59,124 bases of DNA from Litorivicinus sp. GTDB lineage: Bacteria > Pseudomonadota > Gammaproteobacteria > Pseudomonadales > Litorivicinaceae. The notes beneath the pieces were generated by a model, which had not been told where the DNA came from, ran no database searches, and saw only the letters and a program-made list of their open reading frames with translations. A program made the translations under genes and the position numbers. The stretch lies in contig JAGYKJ010000003.1 in NCBI GenBank assembly GCA_018401755.1, forward strand, positions 144,599 to 203,722, read 5' to 3'. This document shows, one piece after another, positions 1 through 8,598 of this stretch (positions are counted from its first letter, which is position 1; every line of letters begins with the position of its first letter).

Positions 1-245
1 TGAATCCTGTGAATCAAAATTGTGGCATTGGTATCTTGTTACTCAACCACGTGATTGAAGATGCCCGAACACAGGGCGCGGCTCAGCTCTTTTTGGAGGT
101 GCGCGCTTCGAATCAACCAGCGCAACGACTCTACGATCGTGCTGGCTTTAATGAACTCGGGCGTCGCCGGAATTACTATCCAACCGCTGCTGGTCGCGAA
201 GATGCGATCGTCTATGGCCTACAACTTCGGTTTGATCAAATCTGA
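1..245 (+). CDS. rimI: GNAT N-acetyltransferase, RimI-like, 5' end cut off by window edge
   Basis: This is the C-terminal part of a GNAT acetyltransferase. The reading frame is open to the window edge (first full codon at base 3) and stops at 243-245. Visible are the end of the acetyl-CoA pyrophosphate loop (GIG followed by LLL and a helix), the segment FLEVRASNQPAQRLYDRAGF and the tail RRNYYP, which is the RimI signature for the enzyme that acetylates the N-terminal alanine of ribosomal protein S18. The catalytic beginning lies outside the window. Its 3' end overlaps the 3' end of the convergent ketoacyl synthase by 27 bases. RimI is preferred over other GNATs because of the C-terminal motif, but only about 80 residues are available. 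Confidence 0.75.
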   Translation, partial: NPVNQNCGIGILLLNHVIEDARTQGAAQLFLEVRASNQPAQRLYDRAGFNELGRRRNYYPTAAGREDAIVYGLQLRFDQI

Positions 246-2066
246 ATACAGGGTCCGTGCTGCATCGAGTTCGATCGGACGTCCAAAACCTGGAACGGTC
301 ACCTGATGGTCGGAAAGAGCAAGGTCCGCGCCTTCAACGACCTGCTCTCCATAGTGATACAAGATCTCGATGGTACCCCGCCCGATTTCTCGAGAGTAGC
401 GGGCTTGACGTTCTTGGGTCTGCATTGATCCCTCGATCTGCACATCACCAAAGCGTGAACCCAGCAAGCGGGCGGTTGCATCGGGGGACAAGATGGCTGC
501 AGTTGCGTTGTTTCCGCCGAACCCCTTGGCATTGATCAGAGCAGCTTGCAGGACCCGTGCATTTGATTGCAGCTGGAAGTCCAAACCATCCATCACAACA
601 TCCGCTGCAATTGCGTCGGTTGTCTGAATCCCTGGAGCGAGCTGCAGGGCAAAGGCGGATAGACTCATTGCCAGTTGGTCGCCACCTGCGGTGCCTTGGG
701 AATGACCGAGGAGTCCTTTGATCGCAGTCACCGGCCACTTTTCGATTCCAAATGCAAGTGCGACTCGGGAGAGAACATCGCTTTCTGTCACCCGATTTTG
801 CGGTGTTGAGGTGCCGTGGGCTTGAACCAGCGTGTGTTCTGCGAGCGCCTGATGTCCCAACAGATCGCGAATTACCGCTGCTGCACGAGCCAAGGTGAGG
901 TAATTGCCCGCGCCAGGGGCTGAAATGCTTCGCTTTCCGCCATCGGCATGGCTTGCCACGAAGGGAACCGCACCGAAAATGCGGGCGCCAATCGAGACTG
1001 CGAGGTGGTCAGCCATCAGAATCAGGTATTGACTGGATTCACCCATGGTGAATCCGCAGTTCAATCCAAAGGGACGGCTGGTTTTTCGGTAGTCCGGCGT
1101 GTCGCCTGCAGACAATCCGTCCAGTTCTCGTAGTCCTTGATCTTCGGCCAGCGCACCCATCGCCCGAAACCCTTCGATGACCTCGGGAGTAATTGGGCAG
1201 TCAGCGCCACCGACGACCGCGATGAGGTAGCGTCCTTCTTGGATACCCTCAACCGCGTGCTGCAAGTTATAGAGGAAGCTGGCACACGCGCCCATTGAGG
1301 CGCCAGAACGTCCGAGGCTTCCCATCACATAGGCATTGGCAAAGTCGGCGGGCATTTGCGGATAGCCAAGTGGCAGTTGCTTCGAGGTCGTGCGTTTTGC
1401 AAGTCCAGCACTCTTGAGCATGCCGCCAAAGCCTGCATCATCCATCTGTCCAATAGACGATCCGGCGAATACAGCGATTTGATCGGGACGCAATTGTTGA
1501 CGCACGTCGGTCCAATCCAGTCCAGAGCTCAACCAACAATCGGACAGCGCAAATAGGGCCAGTTGCAGGGTGCGCGGGTGATTGCGAGACGGGTAAAACT
1601 GATCGGGACGAAACCCTGTAGGCGCCATGCCGGCGGCCTGGACAGTGCTTTTTCGAGTCCCCGGAGTGAGGAGTTCGCCGGGTGCAAGTTTGAATTCAGT
1701 CAGCCGACCCTCTGTCGCGCCACGCACCCACCCACTGGGGAGTGGATCCGGAATCTGCAGTGGATTGAGCCAGAGGGATGTGGTTTCTTTGACGTGCCCC
1801 AATCGGTGGACAGGGACATGGTCTGGGTCAAACCAGTCGGGATGGATGCGTCGAATCAGTGTGTTTTGAAGAATCTGAGTACGTCGTGTCGGGTCCTGCC
1901 CCGCCTCTGTCCCCAGTCCCATGAATGCGCCCAGTTGATTCAAGGTGTCAGTTTGGTCGGCCTGTGACAGACTAGAAAAGACGAGGCGTCGGAAGGCTTG
2001 ATGCTCGGATGTTCGTCCCGCGGCATTGACTCCGCCGTAACCGACGATCAGGGGTAATGGCTTCAC
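219..2066 (-). CDS. fabY: beta-ketoacyl-ACP synthase, FabY-like (long form)
   Basis: A thiolase-fold condensing enzyme of about 615 residues. Counting from the proposed GTG start at 2066, the nucleophile is Cys261 (in GASMGACASF), with His417 (AHGTST), Lys450 and His455 (KGLLGHSQGTAG), so the Cys-His-His set is complete; a glycine-rich GFGGNNA follows near the C-terminus. Ordinary FabB/FabF enzymes are about 410 residues. The long N-terminal extension matches Pseudomonas FabY (PA5174 family), known to start fatty acid synthesis from acetyl-CoA and malonyl-ACP; assigning that role here is inference. The frame stays open to 2216, but that would run through ampD, and GGAAG sits just before the GTG, so the shorter start is chosen. 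It diverges from ampD. Confidence 0.7.
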   Translation of the reverse strand: MKPLPLIVGYGGVNAAGRTSEHQAFRRLVFSSLSQADQTDTLNQLGAFMGLGTEAGQDPTRRTQILQNTLIRRIHPDWFDPDHVPVHRLGHVKETTSLWLNPLQIPDPLPSGWVRGATEGRLTEFKLAPGELLTPGTRKSTVQAAGMAPTGFRPDQFYPSRNHPRTLQLALFALSDCWLSSGLDWTDVRQQLRPDQIAVFAGSSIGQMDDAGFGGMLKSAGLAKRTTSKQLPLGYPQMPADFANAYVMGSLGRSGASMGACASFLYNLQHAVEGIQEGRYLIAVVGGADCPITPEVIEGFRAMGALAEDQGLRELDGLSAGDTPDYRKTSRPFGLNCGFTMGESSQYLILMADHLAVSIGARIFGAVPFVASHADGGKRSISAPGAGNYLTLARAAAVIRDLLGHQALAEHTLVQAHGTSTPQNRVTESDVLSRVALAFGIEKWPVTAIKGLLGHSQGTAGGDQLAMSLSAFALQLAPGIQTTDAIAADVVMDGLDFQLQSNARVLQAALINAKGFGGNNATAAILSPDATARLLGSRFGDVQIEGSMQTQERQARYSREIGRGTIEILYHYGEQVVEGADLALSDHQVTVPGFGRPIELDAARTLYSDLIKPKL

Positions 2067-2129
2067 ACAGTCTTCCAAGCAAACGCAAAACGCTAATGTA
2101 TCAAGATGCGCACGGGGTTCGCTACGGAC

Positions 2130-2651
2130 ATGCACCGATTTCCAAATGCGATTTGGGTTCCAAGCCCACATTTCGATGCTCGACCGACGAATGAAGTCAG
2201 TCTCCTCGTGGTGCATGCCATCGCGTTACCTCCTGGGGGTGTGAGCCCCTTACCTGTGTTGTCATTTTTCCAAGGTGAGTTGGTTCCGGAGGCGGATCCG
2301 TATTTTCAACAGATTGCTGACCTGCGTGTGTCCGCACATTGCGTGATTGACCGAAACGGTCAGATCTATCAGTGCGTCGATTTCAATCAACGCGCTTGGC
2401 ATGCCGGAGTCTCGACCTATCAGGGTCGCGAGGCCTGCAATGATTTTTCGGTCGGGGTTGAATTGATCGGCCCAGAAGAAGGTCCTTTTACCGAGAGCCA
2501 ATTACAGGCGCTTGGCTCGATTGCTCGCTATTTGATCACTCACTACGGATTAAAGGTCACTGACATTGTTGGGCATCGAGATATTGCGCCGGGCCGTAAA
2601 GTTGACCCGGGCGCTGATTTTCCCTACGCGATGCTTCGCACGTTGCTCTAG
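2130..2651 (+). CDS. ampD: 1,6-anhydro-N-acetylmuramyl-L-alanine amidase AmpD
   Basis: A cytoplasmic zinc amidase that removes the stem peptide from anhydromuropeptides during cell-wall recycling. Characteristic segments are IWVPSPHFDARP, LLVVHAIALPPGG (first zinc His), SAHCVIDR, WHAGVS, CNDFSVGVELIG and GHRDIAPGRKVDPGADFPY (second His and the Asp ligand). The length of about 173 residues fits the family. An upstream ATG at 2106 in the same frame is possible, but 2130 aligns better with family N-termini. Loss of AmpD derepresses AmpC beta-lactamase in bacteria that have AmpR; no ampC or ampR is visible here. The permease ampG, which imports its substrates, lies 15 kb away. The stop codon overlaps the end of the convergent AEC transporter. 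Confidence 0.93.
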   Translation: MHRFPNAIWVPSPHFDARPTNEVSLLVVHAIALPPGGVSPLPVLSFFQGELVPEADPYFQQIADLRVSAHCVIDRNGQIYQCVDFNQRAWHAGVSTYQGREACNDFSVGVELIGPEEGPFTESQLQALGSIARYLITHYGLKVTDIVGHRDIAPGRKVDPGADFPYAMLRTLL

Positions 2652-3541
2652 AGCGGGGGCGCCAGTGCCAGTGCCAGAGGCATCCATACAATTGCGCCAA
2701 TATTACTGATCAAGACGATGGACGCGACCCGGGCGGGTTCTTGGTTATATCGCTCGGCAACCATGTAATTCAGCACTGCCGGTGGCAGGGCTGCAAAGAC
2801 TAAGAACACACTCCACTGAAGGGGATCCAGCTGTAACCAGGGCGCCATGGTATACGCAAGGATGAGCCCAGAAAGCGGGCATAAGATAGCAGCGGCGACG
2901 CCAACCCCCAAGTCATTCGATGTGACATCCTGCATCCGAATACCCAGCGAAAATAGCATCAGCGGAATCACGATTTGACCCAGCATATCCAGAGGAATCA
3001 TGACAATGGTGGGAATATGCAGGCCTGTCAGGCCAACGGTGACCCCCGCGGCTGTCGCCACAATGGTTGGAATTGAGATCCGATTGAGCACCTTGGCGTG
3101 GCGATCGAGAATGTAAAATCCCAGGGTAAAATGCAGAATCATTTCAATGATGAAGACAACAATGGCTGCCGGCATTGCCGCTTCACCAAAGGCGAGTAGA
3201 ACTAGGGGGAGCGCGAGGTTCCCGGTGTTGGTAAACATCATTGGCGGAACAAAGGTTTTGGGGTCCCAGCCAGCCCACTTTGCGATCGGGTAGCACAGTA
3301 ACCCCGACCCCAAAATGATCCCCGTTGCGCCCAGCGCCAGTGGGATATAGTCAGACAGATCCACCGACTTGGATGCCAAGACTGCAAAAATCAGCATGGG
3401 TACGAAGAGTTCCATGTTGATCTGGTTAATTGTTGTGATATTTGGCTTCCGCCAGCGGCCGTAGCCATATCCAATCAACACGATAATCAGAACTGGAACA
3501 ACACTTCCAAGGATGCGTTCAAGGATGAGTGCGTACGACAC
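2648..3541 (-). CDS. AEC family (auxin efflux carrier-like) transporter
   Basis: A 297-residue integral membrane protein with about ten hydrophobic segments in two halves, as in AEC/BART-type carriers. Family-like features are the N-terminal VLIGYGYGRW, ELFVPMLIFAVLA, a central FTNTGNLALPLVLLAFG and a C-terminal LPPAVLNYMVAERY. Bacterial members move small organic acids such as malate or malonate, but the substrate cannot be read from sequence. The neighbouring minus-strand lldD-like gene ends 52 bases upstream of its start, so the two may be co-transcribed, which would fit a role in organic acid transport (inference). Confidence 0.85.
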   Translation of the reverse strand: MSYALILERILGSVVPVLIIVLIGYGYGRWRKPNITTINQINMELFVPMLIFAVLASKSVDLSDYIPLALGATGIILGSGLLCYPIAKWAGWDPKTFVPPMMFTNTGNLALPLVLLAFGEAAMPAAIVVFIIEMILHFTLGFYILDRHAKVLNRISIPTIVATAAGVTVGLTGLHIPTIVMIPLDMLGQIVIPLMLFSLGIRMQDVTSNDLGVGVAAAILCPLSGLILAYTMAPWLQLDPLQWSVFLVFAALPPAVLNYMVAERYNQEPARVASIVLISNIGAIVWMPLALALAPPL

Positions 3542-3592
3542 GGGCGGGTGACGTCCTTCTGTGATTGACGTGAGGATCGATTGACCGCTGAT

Positions 3593-4750
3593 TTACCGGC
3601 GATGAAATCCATCAGGGATCATCAGAATATCCTGATTCACGTCATCGAGGCGAGTGCGACCGCAGAGGCCCATAGTTGTATCAAGCTCCTTGTGAATCAC
3701 CCGAAGCGCATCAGTGACGCCGGCTTCGCCTTTCGCACCAAGTCCATAGGTATAGGCTCGACCGATCATTGTGCCCTTCGCACCAAGCGCAATCGCTTTG
3801 AGAACATCCTGTCCTGACCGAATGCCACTGTCGAACAATACCTCGGTTTTGTGACCCACTGAATCCACAATGTGGGATAGCATCCGAATGGAGCTTGATG
3901 CGCCGTCGAGCTGTCTCCCCCCATGATTGGAGACGACAATGGCGTCTGCGCCAAGATCTGCAGCCATTTTTGCATCATCCACGTCGAGAATACCCTTTAG
4001 GATGACTTTGCCGTCCCACATCTCCATCAGTTGGCCGATGCGCTTCCAGTCAAGGGTTTGATCGAATGCCTCTGCCGTCCAGCTGCTTAAGGACGATGCA
4101 TCACTGACACCTTTGGCGTGTCCGACAATATTGCCGAAAAAGCGCCGCTTGGTTCCGAGCATCTCAAGTCCCCAAGAGACCTTGGTCATCATGTCTGCGA
4201 TGGATTTAAGGGTTAATTTCGGAGGTGCCGATAGGCCATTTTTCAAATCCTTATGACGTTGGCCGAGCATCTGCAGGTCAACGGTGATGACCAATGCCGA
4301 GCACTGTGCTGCCTTCGCACGTTCCATGAGTCGGCGCATAAAGTCGTCATCTTTCAGGGTGTAGACCTGAAACCAGAAAGGATGATCAGTTGCCTCGGCA
4401 ACATCTTCAATCGAACAAATCGACATGGTGGAGAGTGTAAAGGGCACGCCAAATTTTCCAGCGGCTCGTGCCGCCTTGATTTCTCCATCGGCGCATTGCA
4501 TTCCAGTCAGCCCAACTGGCGCGAGCGCAACGGGCATCGTCACTGCTTCGCCAATCATTGTAGAGCTGGTCGAGCGGCCTTCCATATTAACCGCAATGCG
4601 CTGACGAAATTTCAGCTCCTGAAAATCTGTGGTGTTGTCTCGGAACGTCTGTTCCGACCAACTACCCGTCTCTGCATAGTCATAAAACATTTTCGGAACG
4701 CGCCGCTTATAAAGTGTTTTGAGATCGTCAATGCAGGTGATTACGGTCAT
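3593..4750 (-). CDS. lldD: FMN-dependent alpha-hydroxy-acid dehydrogenase (LldD type)
   Basis: A 385-residue (beta/alpha)8 flavoprotein of the L-lactate dehydrogenase/glycolate oxidase family, which oxidises L-2-hydroxy acids to 2-oxo acids. Visible motifs are FDYAETGSW-like MFYDYAETGSW at the N-terminus, PVALAPVGLTGMQ, FWFQVY, Lys252 (ILKGIL), the catalytic His276 and Arg279 in VVSNHGGRQLDG, and the FMN phosphate loop DSGIRSGQDVLKALALG-like near residue 315. LldD is favoured over glycolate oxidase or mandelate dehydrogenase by overall similarity, but the substrate remains inferred. It is divergent from the TRAP operon, and two PdhR/LldR-like palindromes lie between them, suggesting shared control. 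Start chosen at ATG 4750 with a GAGAGA stretch before it. Confidence 0.88.
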   Translation of the reverse strand: MTVITCIDDLKTLYKRRVPKMFYDYAETGSWSEQTFRDNTTDFQELKFRQRIAVNMEGRSTSSTMIGEAVTMPVALAPVGLTGMQCADGEIKAARAAGKFGVPFTLSTMSICSIEDVAEATDHPFWFQVYTLKDDDFMRRLMERAKAAQCSALVITVDLQMLGQRHKDLKNGLSAPPKLTLKSIADMMTKVSWGLEMLGTKRRFFGNIVGHAKGVSDASSLSSWTAEAFDQTLDWKRIGQLMEMWDGKVILKGILDVDDAKMAADLGADAIVVSNHGGRQLDGASSSIRMLSHIVDSVGHKTEVLFDSGIRSGQDVLKAIALGAKGTMIGRAYTYGLGAKGEAGVTDALRVIHKELDTTMGLCGRTRLDDVNQDILMIPDGFHRR

Positions 4751-5001
4751 TCGGGTCTCTCAAAAAATGCCTTGGCATCTGGTGATTGCGTGGGAGTCTC
4801 TAAGGTCGCGTCGATCCACATGTCCTCATCAACCGGAGTCAATGATTGCATTCGCTATCGTCGATCGCATCGCGGCCCTCAGAAGAGCGATAGTCCGTCT
4901 GCACTCATGAGGTCGATAGAATTTCAACCGAGTGACAGAGTCAAGCGCGCTCACTTATCTAGTTGCTAACCTAGCCGCTCCCACGTAAGAGCCCAATCAA
5001 C

Positions 5002-5012
5002 TGGTATGACCA
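5002..5012. promoter_or_regulatory. PdhR/LldR-type operator (variant)
   Basis: TGGTATGACCA is an 11-base site with one mismatch to the perfect palindromes at 5090-5100 and 11123-11133. It lies 88 bases from the perfect site and about 250 bases upstream of the lldD-like start. GntR regulators of the FadR subfamily bind TGGTnnnACCA-type sequences; assignment to the regulator at 11175 is inference. Confidence 0.55.
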
Positions 5013-5087
5013 CTTTGGTTGGGTTGGTGTGAAATTGCGAGCTACTCTTTCGGAAAATGATGCGGTGCAAAAAACAGCCCGGATACA

Positions 5088-5102
5088 ACTGGTCAGACCA
5101 GT
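5088..5102. promoter_or_regulatory. PdhR/LldR-type operator (perfect 15-base palindrome)
   Basis: ACTGGTCAGACCAGT is a perfect palindrome around a central A. Its core is the same as in the triple array in front of the GntR gene at 11175. It sits 18 bases upstream of a possible -35 box at 5120 and 256 bases upstream of the TRAP binding-protein gene. Confidence 0.75.
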
Positions 5103-5119
5103 TTTCGAAAAAAACCGGT

Positions 5120-5147
5120 TTGAGAGGCTTTTCCAGACTTGTATCTA
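5120..5147 (+). promoter_or_regulatory. possible sigma-70 promoter for TRAP operon
   Basis: TTGAGA at 5120-5125 and TATCTA at 5142-5147 are separated by 16 bases, just downstream of the perfect operator. Both hexamers are imperfect, and the implied 5' leader is about 200 bases, so this is tentative. Confidence 0.3.
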
Positions 5148-5357
5148 ACGTCTAGAGCACTTAGTCTTCAAGTACTTCATGATATGCCCCAAAGACAAGT
5201 TTGGAATTTGTTGGCATGTTGTGACAAGTCTCGCTATGCAAGGACGGAGCGAGCACAGCTGGATACGCCGGAGAGTGAATTTAGAGAATTGTGCTCTCCA
5301 GCAAATCCGCATTGAGACAGTGCTTTACACCATAACAATGATGAGAGGTGGAATACC

Positions 5358-6506
5358 ATGACGAAAGCCACAACCGATACGAAGGCATTGAGCCGTCGTT
5401 CGTTTTTGAAAGGTGGAGCGGCTGCCGGTGCCCTTGCTGCTGGTTCGCTTGCTGCGCCAGCTGTGATTGCAGGCGGTCACTCCAAAGCGGTTACGATTAA
5501 GATGCAGTCTTCATGGCCGGCATCTGATGTGTTCCAAGAAATGGCGCAGCAATATGCTGACCGTGTGGAGCAGATGTCAGGTGGACGCTTGAAAGTGGAC
5601 CTGTTGCCTGCCGGCGCGGTGGTCGGCGCGTTCTCTGTGTTAGACGCGGTCAACGATGGCGTATTAGACGCAGGACACGACGTACCTGTGTATTGGTACG
5701 GTAAGAATAAAGCGGCGTCATTGTTCGGAACAGGGCCTGTATTTGGCGGGAACGCCAATACCATGTTGGGCTGGTTCTACAAGGGCGGCGGTGCAGAGTT
5801 GTACGAAGAGCTGACACAGAAAATTATGGGTCTGAATATTGTTGGATTCATGGGCTTCCCAATGCCACCTCAGCCATTTGGCTGGTTTAAAGGTGAAGTA
5901 AACACGCCTGCAGATCTCCAAGGGTTTAAATACCGGACGGTCGGCTTGGCTGCAGATCTGCTCCAGCAAATGGGAATGGCAGTTGCACAGTTACCAGGTG
6001 GGGAAATTGTTCCTGCGATGGAGCGCGGTGTGATCGATGCATTCGAATTCAACAACCCAACTTCTGACCGTCGTTTTGGCTCGGCAGACGTTGCAAAGAA
6101 CTACTATCTATCCTCCTATCACCAGGCGTCTGAGTCTTTTGAAATCATCTTTAACAAGGACTTTTTCGACGATCTCGATCCTGATCTGCAGGCAATCTTG
6201 AAGTATGGCGTTGAGGCGGCATCGACAGCCAACACAATGCTTGCCCTTGACCAGTACTCGCGCGATCTCTCTGAGTTGCAAACGGATGAGGGTGTGATCG
6301 TGCATCGGACTAGCAAGGAAATCCTTGCGGGTCAGTTGAAGGCATGGGATGCCATTGTTGCTGAGCTCGAGAAGGATCCTTTCATGAAGAAGACCCTCGA
6401 CAGTCAGCGCGCATGGGTTGAGCGTGTCGGCTTCTTCGAAATCATGGGCGGTACTGACCTTGTCACAGCCTATAATCACTACTTCCCCGGCAAACTGAAG
6501 CTCTGA
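5358..6506 (+). CDS. TRAP transporter solute-binding protein, TakP-like, Tat-exported
   Basis: A DctP-family periplasmic binding protein of 382 residues. It begins with a twin-arginine signal: SRRSFLKGG followed by an alanine-rich hydrophobic stretch and a cleavage-like region near AVIAGG. The mature part has the TRAP fold, with PTSDRRFG and GVIDAFEFNNP segments like those of TakP proteins, which bind 2-oxo acids (and lactate in relatives); the ligand here is inferred. The gene starts a TRAP operon and has a strong hairpin behind it (6528-6549) that may keep its mRNA more abundant than that of the membrane subunits. The neighbouring FMN dehydrogenase, D-hydroxyacid dehydrogenase and PDH genes support a 2-oxo/2-hydroxy acid substrate. 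Confidence 0.9.
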   Translation: MTKATTDTKALSRRSFLKGGAAAGALAAGSLAAPAVIAGGHSKAVTIKMQSSWPASDVFQEMAQQYADRVEQMSGGRLKVDLLPAGAVVGAFSVLDAVNDGVLDAGHDVPVYWYGKNKAASLFGTGPVFGGNANTMLGWFYKGGGAELYEELTQKIMGLNIVGFMGFPMPPQPFGWFKGEVNTPADLQGFKYRTVGLAADLLQQMGMAVAQLPGGEIVPAMERGVIDAFEFNNPTSDRRFGSADVAKNYYLSSYHQASESFEIIFNKDFFDDLDPDLQAILKYGVEAASTANTMLALDQYSRDLSELQTDEGVIVHRTSKEILAGQLKAWDAIVAELEKDPFMKKTLDSQRAWVERVGFFEIMGGTDLVTAYNHYFPGKLKL

Positions 6507-6527
6507 TTTAGTTTCTTGGGCGCACAC

Positions 6528-6552
6528 ACGGAGGGCTTCTGCCCTCCGTTTT
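6528..6552 (+). terminator. hairpin between TRAP binding protein and permease genes (attenuator-like)
   Basis: Nine-base arms ACGGAGGGC and GCCCTCCGT enclose the loop TTCT and are followed by TTTT and then TA. It lies 22 bases after the binding-protein stop. It probably acts as a partial terminator or 3' stabiliser giving more binding protein than permease. Confidence 0.75.
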
Positions 6553-6571
6553 ATATAGAGAGAACAGAATC

Positions 6572-7165
6572 ATGATTGGCTTCATTCGGTTCGCGGACTT
6601 GTTGTCTGCCTGGGTGGGTAAAGCTTTCGCGTGGTGCATCGTTGTGATGGCATGCGGTGTTGGCTATGAGGTATTTGTTCGCTACGTCTTGGGCTCCCCG
6701 ACCTCTTGGGCCCTCGATGTGTCGTTCATCATGTATGGAACCTTATTCATGATGGGCGGCGCATACACCTTGGCGAAGAACGGACACGTTCGCGGTGACT
6801 TTATTTACCGAACGTGGCATCCGAGGACGCAAGCGCGTGTCGATTTGATTTTGTATTTTTTGTTTTTCTTCCCGGGCATACTGGCTTTGATCTTCGCTGG
6901 ATTGAAATACGCAACGCGCTCTTGGGGTTTTGGTGAAGTGTCGATTAACAGTCCTGCCGGCATTCCCGTATATCAATTCAAGTCCGTCATTGTGGCGGCT
7001 GGGATCCTCTTATTTATTCAAGGCATCGCCCAAGTGATGCGCTGTATTCATTGTTTGCGCACTGGGCAATGGCTGGAAGCGGAAGTCGATGATGTCGAAG
7101 AGACGGAAGTCTTATTGGCGCGTCAGGGCGAGTCAGCGCCTGATGCTGTCTCTGTGAAGGAATAA
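6572..7165 (+). CDS. TRAP transporter small permease (DctQ family)
   Basis: A 197-residue membrane protein with four predicted transmembrane helices, the usual DctQ topology: FAWCIVVMACGVGYEVFVRY, FIMYGTLFMMGGAYTLA, LILYFLFFFPGILALIFAG and a last helix around AAGILLFIQGIAQV. It carries the family RY(V/L) and LAKNGHVRGDF region. It has an acidic C-terminal tail with DDVEETE. It follows the hairpin after the binding-protein gene and is five bases from the large permease gene, so the two membrane subunits are almost certainly translated together. Confidence 0.9.
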   Translation: MIGFIRFADLLSAWVGKAFAWCIVVMACGVGYEVFVRYVLGSPTSWALDVSFIMYGTLFMMGGAYTLAKNGHVRGDFIYRTWHPRTQARVDLILYFLFFFPGILALIFAGLKYATRSWGFGEVSINSPAGIPVYQFKSVIVAAGILLFIQGIAQVMRCIHCLRTGQWLEAEVDDVEETEVLLARQGESAPDAVSVKE

Positions 7166-7170
7166 AGCGA

Positions 7171-8598
7171 ATGACAGATCCACAAGTCGCGCTACTGATG
7201 CTTGGCCTGTTTTTATTCATTGTCATGCTCGGATTCCCGATAGCCTTCACGCTTATGGCGATGGGGATCGGGTTTGGGTATTACGCCTATTTTGATCCCG
7301 ATCGGATGTGGCGGGCACTTAACCGCCTTATTCGCAATGGTGAGGATGACCAACTGACGCTCTTTCAAAGCTGGATGGAGGGGCTTTTCAATAATCGAAT
7401 ATTTGACTTGTTCGTGAACCAAACTCACTCGGTGATGGCGAACGAAGTCTTGACCGCGATCCCATTGTTTCTATTCATGGGGTATATCGTCGAGCGGGCG
7501 AATATCGTCGATCGGCTGTTTTCGACACTGAACATCGCGGCCCGAAATCTCCCTGGTTCGATGGGTGTTGCCGCACTGATCACTTGCGCATTGTTCGCAA
7601 CAGCAACGGGGATCGTCGGTGCTGTCGTCACGTTGATGGGCTTGTTGGCTTTGCCTGCCATGCTGAAGGCGCGTTATGACCCGAGTTTCGCCGCAGGGAT
7701 AATTTGTGCAGGTGGAACTCTTGGGATTTTGATTCCTCCCTCGATTATGCTGATCGTCTATGCGGCGGCGTCTGGGGTGTCGATCGTGCGTCTCTACGCC
7801 GGTGCCTTGTTACCTGGGCTCACACTGTGTGGATTGTATCTGTTGTATGTGATTATCCGCTCGATGTTGCAGCCGCACTTGGCGCCAAAACCGACCAAAG
7901 AAGAGGTTCCTGATATTCCGACCCGCCAAGTGGTGTGGATGCTGATTACGTCCTTCTTACCCTTGGCTGCTTTGATCCTGTCTGTCCTGGGATCGATTCT
8001 CGGAGGATTGGCGACACCGTCCGAGGCTGCCTCGATTGGCGCGTTGGGTGGCCTCTTACTGGCCGCTATTTATCGCTCACTCACTTGGGAGCGCTTGCGC
8101 GAGTCTGTGTATTTGACCATGCGGACAACCGCGATGGTGTGTTGGCTGTTTGTCGGCTCCTATACCTTCTCGAGCGTATTCTCCTATCTTGGAGGAGAAC
8201 ATATTGTGTCTGAGTTTGTTCAGTCACTGGATCTCTCACCCATTATGTTCTTGTTGCTCGCGCAGTTGATCATCTTCTTATTGGGTTGGCCGCTTGAGTG
8301 GTCGGAGATCATCATTATTTTTGTGCCGATCTTCTTGCCGTTGTTACCCTTATTCGGGATTGATCCATTGTTTTTCGGGATTTTGGTGGCGCTCAATTTA
8401 CAGACCTCATTTTTGACGCCGCCGATGGCGATGTCGGCCTACTATTTGAAGGGAATCGCTCCCCCGCAGGTGAAACTGACGCAGATCTTTGCGGGTTGTA
8501 TGCCGTTCCTATTCATGGTGTTTATTGCCATGTTGCTGATGTACACCTTCCCTCAGATTGTGTTCTATCTGCCGAATGAACTCTACGGGGCTCGATAA
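7171..8598 (+). CDS. TRAP transporter large permease (DctM family)
   Basis: A 475-residue membrane protein with around 12 transmembrane helices; it forms the sodium-coupled transport channel of the TRAP system. DctM features include the N-terminal GFPIAFTLMAMG, IPLFLFMGYIVE, ATGIVGAVVTLMGLLALPAML, GTLGILIPPSIMLIVYA and the late PIFLPLLPLFGIDPLFFGIL with LTPPMAMSAYYLKG. A polar insert around residues 40-75 makes it longer than the usual 430 residues; this is common in the TakP-associated subgroup (family knowledge). Its stop codon shares one base with the start of the amidase gene, linking transport and amidase translation. Confidence 0.93.
   Translation: MTDPQVALLMLGLFLFIVMLGFPIAFTLMAMGIGFGYYAYFDPDRMWRALNRLIRNGEDDQLTLFQSWMEGLFNNRIFDLFVNQTHSVMANEVLTAIPLFLFMGYIVERANIVDRLFSTLNIAARNLPGSMGVAALITCALFATATGIVGAVVTLMGLLALPAMLKARYDPSFAAGIICAGGTLGILIPPSIMLIVYAAASGVSIVRLYAGALLPGLTLCGLYLLYVIIRSMLQPHLAPKPTKEEVPDIPTRQVVWMLITSFLPLAALILSVLGSILGGLATPSEAASIGALGGLLLAAIYRSLTWERLRESVYLTMRTTAMVCWLFVGSYTFSSVFSYLGGEHIVSEFVQSLDLSPIMFLLLAQLIIFLLGWPLEWSEIIIIFVPIFLPLLPLFGIDPLFFGILVALNLQTSFLTPPMAMSAYYLKGIAPPQVKLTQIFAGCMPFLFMVFIAMLLMYTFPQIVFYLPNELYGAR

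Larger units (their letters stand above)
4751..5357. other. 607-bp divergent regulatory region, no gene seen
   Basis: The interval between the lldD-like gene and the TRAP binding-protein gene holds no convincing coding frame; short frames (for example 5179-5361) lack a ribosome binding site and family features. It contains two palindromes matching the FadR/PdhR-type core (5002-5012 and 5088-5102) and one possible sigma-70 promoter (5120-5147). The interval is long for divergent operons in this window, so a small RNA or long leader is possible. Confidence 0.6.

Noticed and set aside
5179-5361. 60-residue leader ORF before the TRAP binding protein
   Set aside because: No ribosome binding site and no plausible peptide features; it overlaps the binding-protein start in another frame.
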